From DATFQI01 sp035264365 (GTDB lineage Bacteria > Actinomycetota > Thermoleophilia > Solirubrobacterales > Solirubrobacteraceae): 13,594 nucleotides of DNA. Of this stretch, positions 1 to 5,872 are shown piece after piece. Position 1 is the first letter of the stretch. Each line of letters opens with the position of its first letter. The notes beneath the pieces are model-generated. The model did not search any database. It had not been told where the DNA came from and saw only the letters and a list, made by a program, of their open reading frames with translations. The stretch is from NCBI GenBank assembly GCA_035264365.1, contig DATFQI010000018.1:1-13594 (forward strand), read 5' to 3'. Made by a program: the position numbers and the translations under genes.

Positions 1-2
1 GT

Positions 3-1430
3 GTGACGGCGCCCGCGGCTAGCATCGGGGCGATGCCGCCGCGCCTGCGCACGCTGCCGGAACGGCACGGCGGGCGCGTCGTGCTGGGCCTGCTGATCGC
101 GATCCTCGCGCTCGGGCTGGCGCTGCGGGTGCAGGCCGCCCTGACCCCGCCGGAGGACGTCGGCAACGACGCCGCCGCCTACATGGCGATCGCCAAGGGC
201 CTCTACACGGACGGCCACTACGGCGGGCCGACGCAGTCGAGCCCCAACGACTGGTCACCGGGCGCGCCGCTGCTCTACGCGGGCGTGTACTTCCTGACCG
301 GCGGCGTGCACGTCAAGGCGGCGCTGCTCGTGGTGGCGCTGCTCGGCACGGGCACGATCCTGCTCACGTACCTGCTCGGGCGCCGCCTGGGCGGGCCGGC
401 GGCCGGGGTGATCGGCGCGCTCCTCGCCGCCACCTACCCCGCCTTCATCGACAACAACGGCCGCCTGCTCGCGGAGCCGGTCGCGCTGTTCTGGCTGCCT
501 GCCGCCATGCTCGCGTTCCTCTGGGCCTCCGACGGCGGTAGGCCGTGGCGCTGGCTGGCGCCGGGAGCCCTGCTCGGCCTGACCACGCTGACCCGCCCGG
601 AGTACCTGCCGTTCGTCGCGCTGTTCGCGCTGCTGGCCCTGCTCCGCGTGATGTGGACCCACACACCCAGGCGCCGCGGCTTCCTGCCCGGCGTGGCCGC
701 CGCCGCGCTGGTCGTCGTCGCCTTCTGCACCACACTCGCGCCCTGGACCGCGCGCAACGCCATCGTGCTCGACCGCTTCGTCCCGGTCACCACCGGCGGC
801 GGCAAGGCCCTGTTCGTCGCCACTTACCTGCCCGGCGACGGCCGCCAGCAGCTCGTCAAGCGCGCGCTGATCGAGAAATACGACCCCGCCCACCCCAAGG
901 ACCTCCCGTACACGGAGGTGCTGCAGACCGAGATGGAGCCGCTGCTCGACCGGGTCGCCAAGAAGTACCCCGAGCTCGGCCGCGACGCCGCGCTCGCCCG
1001 CATCGGGCGCGAGAACTTCGTCAAGTACGCGGGCGAGCAGCCGCTCGACTACGCCTGGATGGTGATCCGCAAGATCCAGAACATGTGGGACCGCGGGTCG
1101 TCGGCCACGATGTCGCCGAAGTTCTGGTTCGCCTACCACAAGACGCTCGTCTTCTGGGCGCTCGCGGCGCTCGTCGCGCTCGCGTGGCGGCGGCGCTGGG
1201 AGGCGCTCCCGATCGGCCTGACGATCCTCGGGATCACGCTGATCGGCGGGCTGCTGCTGGCCGTGCCGCGGCGCGCGCTGCCGCTGATGCCGTTCGTGCT
1301 CGCGCTCGCCGGCGTGACGATCGCGTGGCTCGGCGCGGCGGTACCCGCCTGGCGACGGGCTATCCTGCCGCGCGCCCGATGGAGCTCTCAGCACTCCGAA
1401 TCCTCGGCCTCGGCCTCGCGGCCTGCCTGA
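3..1430 (+). CDS. GT39 / ArnT-PMT-like integral membrane glycosyltransferase
   Basis: This 475-residue polytopic protein probably moves a sugar from a polyprenyl-phosphate donor to a lipid, glycan or protein on the outer face of the membrane. About nine to ten hydrophobic segments are visible, near residues 25-46, 104-125, 132-150, 158-175, 184-215, 228-248, 380-396, 402-421 and 424-447. The first extracytoplasmic loop carries the acidic NDAAAYMAIAKGLY stretch (55-68), the position where GT39 enzymes keep their catalytic Asp. A soluble loop spans about 255-375. The GTG at position 3 overlaps a TGA at 4-6 (GTGA), which would fit an upstream gene ending there; an ATG at 33 is the alternative start. 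The last 17 residues are Ser/Ala-rich and are encoded inside the next gene, with which it overlaps by 52 bases. The family call is firm enough; donor and acceptor are unknown. Confidence 0.78.
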   Translation: MTAPAASIGAMPPRLRTLPERHGGRVVLGLLIAILALGLALRVQAALTPPEDVGNDAAAYMAIAKGLYTDGHYGGPTQSSPNDWSPGAPLLYAGVYFLTGGVHVKAALLVVALLGTGTILLTYLLGRRLGGPAAGVIGALLAATYPAFIDNNGRLLAEPVALFWLPAAMLAFLWASDGGRPWRWLAPGALLGLTTLTRPEYLPFVALFALLALLRVMWTHTPRRRGFLPGVAAAALVVVAFCTTLAPWTARNAIVLDRFVPVTTGGGKALFVATYLPGDGRQQLVKRALIEKYDPAHPKDLPYTEVLQTEMEPLLDRVAKKYPELGRDAALARIGRENFVKYAGEQPLDYAWMVIRKIQNMWDRGSSATMSPKFWFAYHKTLVFWALAALVALAWRRRWEALPIGLTILGITLIGGLLLAVPRRALPLMPFVLALAGVTIAWLGAAVPAWRRAILPRARWSSQHSESSASASRPA

Positions 1431-2419
1431 TCGCCTTCGCCGTCTGGCGCCGCCAGACGCTGCGCAACGGCGACATCCTGCTGCTGTTCGCGGCCGGGCT
1501 CGGGCTGCTGCTCGTCTCGGCCACGGACGTGCTCGACGCGGTGCTGAGCTTCTTCTCCTTCGAGCGCGGCGGCGGCGGCCGGATCCTCGGCTTGGCGGTG
1601 TTCGCGATCCTCGTGCTCGGCGCCCTGACGCTGCGCAACCTGGTCCAGAACGGCCGCATCGAGCGCAAGCTCTCGGCGACGCTGGAGGGCATCGCCTGGG
1701 AGGAGTTCCGCGCGGACGGCCTCCCCGCCCGCTTCGAGGACAAGGTCGCGGTCGTGATCCCCGCCTACAACGAGGAGGACAACATCGGCTCGGTCCTCCC
1801 GCGCATCCCGGAGACCGTCTGCGGAGTCGAGACCGCCGTCCTGGTCGTCGACGACGGCTCGCGCGACCGCACGGGCGACGTCGCGCGCGAGCACGGCGCC
1901 GCGGTCGCCCGCCACGTGACCAACCTGGGCGGCGGCGCGGCGCTGCGCACGGGCTACCGGATGATGAGCGACTCGGGCGCGAGCGTCGTCGTCACGCTCG
2001 ACGCCGACGGCCAGCACCTGCCCGAGGAGATGTCGCGGCTGGTGCAGCCGGTGCTCGACGGCGAGGTCGACGTCGCCCACGGCTCGCGCGTGCTCGGCGA
2101 CGCGGAGGCGAACCACTTCGCGCGCGAGATGGGGATCATCTTCTTCAACCGGCTCGTGTCCTTCATCACCCGCACGAAGGTCACCGACTGCTCCAACGGC
2201 TACCGGGCGGTGCGGGCGAGCGTGCTCCCGACGCTCGTGCTGCGCCAGGAGCAGTTCCACACCTCCGAGTTCATGATCGAGGCGATCAAGCGCGGCGTGC
2301 CGGCCGTCGAGGTGCCCGTGACGGTCGTCTCGCGACTGCACGGGCACTCGAAGAAGCCGGCCGTGATCCGCTACGGCATCGGCTTCACCAACGCGATCAT
2401 GCGGACCTGGCTGCGCTAG
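1379..2419 (+). CDS. DUF2304-GT2 fusion: polyprenyl-phosphate sugar synthase-like glycosyltransferase
   Basis: This 346-residue protein has two parts. Residues 1-90 hold three hydrophobic segments (about 6-23, 32-50, 69-86) followed by an ERKL helix, the layout of DUF2304 membrane proteins. Residues 122-346 are a GT-A family 2 domain resembling dolichyl-phosphate mannose/glucose synthases: VVIPAYNEEDNI (125-136), VVDDGSRDRT (156-165), the metal-binding DADGQH (208-213), and an acceptor-side TDCSNGYRA (269-277). It probably charges polyprenyl phosphate with a hexose at the inner membrane face, supplying the GT39 enzyme encoded just upstream. DUF2304 and GT2 proteins are commonly separate neighbouring genes, so the fusion is notable. 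ATG 1379 is chosen because it keeps the first membrane segment; the frame stays open upstream to 545, but that part is Arg/Pro-rich shadow of the GT39 gene. No clear ribosome site precedes it, so translation coupled to the upstream gene is likely. Confidence 0.85.
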   Translation: MELSALRILGLGLAACLIAFAVWRRQTLRNGDILLLFAAGLGLLLVSATDVLDAVLSFFSFERGGGGRILGLAVFAILVLGALTLRNLVQNGRIERKLSATLEGIAWEEFRADGLPARFEDKVAVVIPAYNEEDNIGSVLPRIPETVCGVETAVLVVDDGSRDRTGDVAREHGAAVARHVTNLGGGAALRTGYRMMSDSGASVVVTLDADGQHLPEEMSRLVQPVLDGEVDVAHGSRVLGDAEANHFAREMGIIFFNRLVSFITRTKVTDCSNGYRAVRASVLPTLVLRQEQFHTSEFMIEAIKRGVPAVEVPVTVVSRLHGHSKKPAVIRYGIGFTNAIMRTWLR

Positions 2420-3021
2420 ACGCGAAGCAGGGCGAGCACGCGCTCGGCGGCCGCCTCGAGCGGCTCGCGGAAGGCGACCTCGAGGTCCGGCGACTCCGGC
2501 TCCTCGTACGGCTGGTCGACGCCGGTGAAGTCGGGGATCTCCCCCGCACGCGCCTTCGCATAGAGCCCCTTGGTGTCGCGCTTCTCGCACTCCTCCAGCG
2601 GCGTCGAGACCCACACCTCCAGGAAGCGCAGGCCGCGCGACTCGTGCGCCTCGCGCGCCGCCGCCCGGTCGGCCCGGTACGGCGAGACGAGCGAGGCGAG
2701 CGCGGTCACGCCCGCGTCGGCCATCAGCGCGGCGACCTCGGCCGTGCGGCGGACGTTCTCGCGCCGGTCCTCGGGCGAGAAGCCGAGGTTGCCGTTGAGC
2801 CCGTGGCGCAGGTTGTCGCCGTCGAGCACGTAGGCGGGCCGGCCCTCGGCCAGCAGCTTGGCCTCGACGGCGGCGGCCACGGTCGACTTGCCCGAGGAGG
2901 GCAGGCCCGTGAACCAGACCGTCGCCCCCGGGCCGCCGAGCGCCTGCCAGCGCGCCTCGCGGGTGATCTCGCCGGGCTGCCAGACGACGTTGGCCGAGCG
3001 CGGGGCGTCAGCGTCCGTCAT
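2416..3021 (-). CDS. cysC: Adenylyl-sulfate kinase (APS kinase)
   Basis: CysC phosphorylates APS with ATP to give PAPS, in the cytoplasm. The 201-residue length is typical. Visible motifs are the P-loop GLPSSGKST (39-47), DGDNLRHGLN (67-76), the FSPEDRREN stretch (81-89), LVSPYR (111-116) whose Ser113 matches the phosphoserine position of the E. coli enzyme, and CEKRDTKGLYAKARAGEI (145-162) followed by FTGVDQPYEEPE (165-176). It is a stand-alone enzyme, not the CysNC fusion found in many actinobacteria and proteobacteria. It is last in the cysHDNC cluster and starts 14 bases inside cysN. Its stop shares CTAG (2416-2419) with the stop of the convergent GT2 gene. Because the CysH here looks like an APS reductase, the PAPS could serve sulfotransferases rather than cysteine synthesis; that role is inference. 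Confidence 0.96.
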   Translation of the reverse strand: MTDADAPRSANVVWQPGEITREARWQALGGPGATVWFTGLPSSGKSTVAAAVEAKLLAEGRPAYVLDGDNLRHGLNGNLGFSPEDRRENVRRTAEVAALMADAGVTALASLVSPYRADRAAAREAHESRGLRFLEVWVSTPLEECEKRDTKGLYAKARAGEIPDFTGVDQPYEEPESPDLEVAFREPLEAAAERVLALLRV

Positions 3022-4294
3022 CGATCATGCCCGCGCCTACGGTCTCGTTCGTGGCCTCGTCGATGAGGATGAACGAGCCCGTCGTGCGGTTCTCGGCGTA
3101 GCGGTCGAAGTACAGCTCCGACGACACCCGCAGCGTCACGCGGCCGATCTCGTTGCGGGACAGCGAGTCCGCGTCGGGGCGCTCGTCGAGCTTCTCGACC
3201 TCGAGCGTGTGATGGATCGTGTCGAGCACGGCCCGCACCGTCGCGGTCGTGTGCTTGAGCAGGTAGCGCCCGCGCGGCCGGCTCGCCGCCTCGCCGAGCC
3301 AGCAGACGGTGGCGTCGATCTCGCGACCGGAGCGCGGCGCCTCGCCGGCGCGCACGATCATCGTCCCGCGGGCCACGTCCAGCTGGTCCTCGAGCTGCAC
3401 GGCGATCGAGAGCGGCGCGCCCGCCGCCTCGACGGAGCCCGCCGGGGCGTCGATCGCCGCCACGCGCGAGCTCGTGCCCGCGGGGAGCACGACGACCTCG
3501 TCGCCGACCTTCACGGTGCCGCCCGCGAGCTGGCCCGCGTAGCCGCGGTGCTCGGTCTCCTGGTCGCGCACGACCCACTGGACCGGCAGCCGCAGCGGCC
3601 CGCCCGCCAGCCCTGCCGCGACCGGCGCCTCCTCGAGGTACTGCAGCAGCGTCGGGCCGCCGAACCAGGCGAGGTTCTCCGAGCGCTCGACGACGTTGTC
3701 GCCCTTCAGCGCCGAGATCGGGATGCAGGCGAGCTCCTCGACCTCCAGGCGCGACGCCCAGGCGCGGAACTCCCCGCAGATGCGTCGGAAGACGTCCTGG
3801 TCATAGCCGACCAGGTCCATCTTGTTGACGGCGAGCACGATCCGCGGGATCCCGAGCAGGCCGGCGATCGCGGCGTGGCGCCGGCTCTGCGTGAGCAGGC
3901 CCTCGCGCGCGTCGACGAGCACGATCGCCAGGTCGGCGGTCGAGGCGCCGGTGACCATGTTGCGCGTGTACTGGGCGTGGCCCGGCGTGTCGGCGATGAT
4001 GAAGCGCCGCCGCGGCGTCGCGAAGTGGCGGTAGGCGACGTCGATCGTGATGCCCTGCTCGCGCTCGGCGCGCAGGCCGTCGGTGAGCAGCGCGAGGTCG
4101 ACCTCGCCGTTCTTGGTGACCGCCTCGAGCGCGTCCGCGTGCAGCGACTTGGCGTCGTAGAGCAGCCGGCCGATCAGCGTCGACTTGCCGTCGTCGACCG
4201 AGCCGGCGGTGGCGAAGCGCAGCAGCTGCGGCTCGGCCTTGGCGGCGGGCGACACCGGTGCGGCCGAGGCCACCTGCTCGGGAGCCGTGGACAC
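3008..4294 (-). CDS. cysN: Sulfate adenylyltransferase subunit 1 (GTPase subunit)
   Basis: CysN is the regulatory GTPase of ATP sulfurylase: with CysD it makes APS from sulfate and ATP, driven by GTP hydrolysis. The product is 428 residues. The elongation-factor-like G domain shows the P-loop GSVDDGKST (31-39), the switch I region EREQGITIDVAYRHF (77-91), G3 DTPGHAQYTRNM (102-113), G4 NKMD (157-160) and G5-like SALKGDN (194-200). Beta-barrel domains II and III follow from about 235 to the end. GTG 4294 is the start: it overlaps the last base of the cysD stop (TAGTG), and AGAGGG about nine bases upstream can serve as ribosome site. There is no C-terminal APS kinase domain; that activity is the separate downstream gene. 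The frame stays open far upstream, but that stretch is a shadow of cysD and cysH. Confidence 0.96.
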   Translation of the reverse strand: MSTAPEQVASAAPVSPAAKAEPQLLRFATAGSVDDGKSTLIGRLLYDAKSLHADALEAVTKNGEVDLALLTDGLRAEREQGITIDVAYRHFATPRRRFIIADTPGHAQYTRNMVTGASTADLAIVLVDAREGLLTQSRRHAAIAGLLGIPRIVLAVNKMDLVGYDQDVFRRICGEFRAWASRLEVEELACIPISALKGDNVVERSENLAWFGGPTLLQYLEEAPVAAGLAGGPLRLPVQWVVRDQETEHRGYAGQLAGGTVKVGDEVVVLPAGTSSRVAAIDAPAGSVEAAGAPLSIAVQLEDQLDVARGTMIVRAGEAPRSGREIDATVCWLGEAASRPRGRYLLKHTTATVRAVLDTIHHTLEVEKLDERPDADSLSRNEIGRVTLRVSSELYFDRYAENRTTGSFILIDEATNETVGAGMIDDGR

Positions 4295-5208
4295 TAGAAG
4301 TAGCCCTCTCGCTTGCGGTCCTCCATGGCGGCCTCGCTCACGCGGTCGTCCGCGCGCGTCTCGCCGCGCTCCGTCACGCGCGTGGCGGCGATCTCCGCGA
4401 CCACGTCCTCGAGCGTCGTCGCCCGCGAGCGCACCGCGCCGGTGCAGCTCATGTCGCCGACGGTCCGGTAGCGGACCCACTCGGTGAAGGGCTCCTCGCC
4501 GTCCATCATCTCGATGAAGTCCGACACGGCATAGAGCATCCCGTCGCGCTCGAAGACCTCGCGCTCGTGTGCGGTGTACAGCGGCGGGATCTCCAGGCCC
4601 TCGGTGAGGATGTACTCCCACACGTCGAGCTCGGTCCAGTTGGAGATCGGGAACACGCGCACGTGCTCGCCGCGCCGGATGCGGCCGTTGTAGAGCGACC
4701 ACAGCTCCGCGCGCTGGCGGCGCGGGTCCCACTGGCCGAAGTCGTCGCGGAAGGAGAAGATCCGCTCCTTCGCGCGCGCCCGCTCCTCGTCGCGGCGGGC
4801 GCCGCCGAAGGCCGCGTCGAAGCCGTGCTCGGCGATCGCGTCGAGCAGCGTGACGGTCTGGAGCCGGTTGCGCGAGGCACGCGGGCCCGTCTCCTCGACC
4901 ACGCGGCCCTTGTCGATCGAGTCCTGCACGGAGGCGACGATCAGCCGCTCGCCGAGCTCGGCGACCCGGCGGTCGCGGAACTCGATCGCCTCCGGGAAGT
5001 TGTGGCCCGTGTCGACGTGCATGATCGGGAACGGGAACGGCGCGGGCCGGAAGGCCTTCTCGGCCAGCCGCAGCAGCACGATCGAGTCCTTGCCGCCGGA
5101 GAACAGCAGCACGGGGCTCTCGAGCTCCGCGGCGACCTCGCGCATGATGTGGATCGCCTCCGCCTCCAGCACTTGGAGGTGGGTCGGCGCAGCGATGGAT
5201 GTGCTCAT
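4294..5208 (-). CDS. cysD: Sulfate adenylyltransferase subunit 2 (ATP sulfurylase, PP-loop subunit)
   Basis: CysD is the catalytic adenylyl-transferring subunit that joins sulfate to AMP, working with the GTPase CysN. The 304-residue length is standard for the family. It carries the PP-loop SGGKDS (37-42), the HVDTGHNFPEAIEFRD block (64-79), FGGARRDEE in the middle, FPISNWTELDVWEYI before the C-terminal part, the late VGDMSCTGAVRS motif and the usual KREGYF end. ATG 5208 is chosen because it shares ATGA (5205-5208) with the stop of cysH and gives the normal N terminus; the frame is open further upstream but encodes no homologous sequence. No Shine-Dalgarno sequence is visible upstream, so translation probably depends on re-initiation after cysH. 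Confidence 0.97.
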   Translation of the reverse strand: MSTSIAAPTHLQVLEAEAIHIMREVAAELESPVLLFSGGKDSIVLLRLAEKAFRPAPFPFPIMHVDTGHNFPEAIEFRDRRVAELGERLIVASVQDSIDKGRVVEETGPRASRNRLQTVTLLDAIAEHGFDAAFGGARRDEERARAKERIFSFRDDFGQWDPRRQRAELWSLYNGRIRRGEHVRVFPISNWTELDVWEYILTEGLEIPPLYTAHEREVFERDGMLYAVSDFIEMMDGEEPFTEWVRYRTVGDMSCTGAVRSRATTLEDVVAEIAATRVTERGETRADDRVSEAAMEDRKREGYF

Positions 5209-5852
5209 GTGGTGGAAGGAAGGTGGAGGCCGCACTCGATCCGGTCGGTGCCGGCCCAGCGGCCCTCGCGGCCGGCGCCGGCCACGGTGCAGTGGGTGCA
5301 GCCGATCGACGCGTATCCGCGGTCGTGCAGCGGGTTGTAGGGGACGTCGTTGGCCGCGATGTAGCGCCAGACGTCCTTCTCGGTCCAGTCGGCGAGCGGG
5401 GCGGCCTTCCACTTGCCGTGGGAGTCGTCCCAGCCGAGCTTCGGGGTGTTCGCGCGCGCCGGCGTCTGGTCGCGGCGCAGGCCGGTGATCCAGGCGTCCA
5501 CGCCGTCGAGCACGCGCTCCAGCGGGCGCACCTTGCGCATGCCGCAGCAGGCATCGGGGTCGCTCGCCCAGAGGCCGTCGATCCACTCGCCCGTGTGGCG
5601 CTCGATCGTGATGCCGTAGCGCTCCTCGACGCGCCGCCAAGTCTCGTAGGTCTCCTCGAACAGCACGCCCGTGTCGAGCACGAAGAAGCGCGCCTGCGGC
5701 TCGATGCGGACGAGCATGTCGAGGATCACCGAGGCCTCCTTCTGGAAGGAGCAGGCGACGGCCAGGCGCGGGTGGTACTCGCGCACCATGTGCTCGAGGA
5801 CCTCCTGCGCGCCCAGCGGTTCGAGATCGGGAGCTGCGGCCGGGGCGGACAC
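5205..5852 (-). CDS. cysH: Assimilatory APS (adenylyl-sulfate) reductase, 4Fe-4S type CysH
   Basis: CysH reduces activated sulfate to sulfite with thioredoxin-like electrons. The 215-residue protein has the CC...CXXC pattern (Cys102-Cys103 and Cys185/Cys188) that binds a 4Fe-4S cluster in APS reductases and is absent from E. coli-type PAPS reductases. The C-terminal ECGLH (206-210) holds the catalytic Cys207. Other family marks are ACSFQKEASVI (33-43), VLDTG (58-62) and ITGLRRDQTP (122-131). The cluster pattern points to APS as substrate, although some clustered enzymes accept PAPS too. The start is GTG 5852, only 20 bases after the permease stop and without a clear ribosome site. Only those 20 bases are noncoding, so the cys genes are probably co-transcribed with the ABC transporter or use a promoter within the permease gene. 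No sulfite reductase or sulfate importer lies in the window. Confidence 0.94.
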   Translation of the reverse strand: MSAPAAAPDLEPLGAQEVLEHMVREYHPRLAVACSFQKEASVILDMLVRIEPQARFFVLDTGVLFEETYETWRRVEERYGITIERHTGEWIDGLWASDPDACCGMRKVRPLERVLDGVDAWITGLRRDQTPARANTPKLGWDDSHGKWKAAPLADWTEKDVWRYIAANDVPYNPLHDRGYASIGCTHCTVAGAGREGRWAGTDRIECGLHLPSTT

Positions 5853-5872
5853 CGGCCGGACAGCTTAGTGGC

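Noticed and set aside
545..1378. A 278-residue N-terminal extension of the GT2 protein
   Set aside because: The extension is out-of-frame GT39 sequence, rich in Arg and Pro. The hydrophobic DUF2304-like start at ATG 1379 is the natural N terminus.
255..1394. A 379-codon minus-strand open frame opposite the GT39 gene
   Set aside because: Its composition (Arg, Glu, Gln, His, Ala repeats) is that of a GC-skewed shadow. The + strand has well-placed membrane helices and GT39 features.
2858..5340. Long + strand open frames opposite cysN, cysD and cysC (2858-4297 and 4258-5340)
   Set aside because: They are antisense shadows with charged, low-complexity translations, while the minus-strand genes have full catalytic motifs.
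3008..5554. A possible single giant CysD-CysN-like fusion of 848 residues
   Set aside because: The first half of that frame is not CysD: it is Arg/Pro-rich out-of-frame sequence. The true CysN starts at GTG 4294, and CysD is read in another frame.
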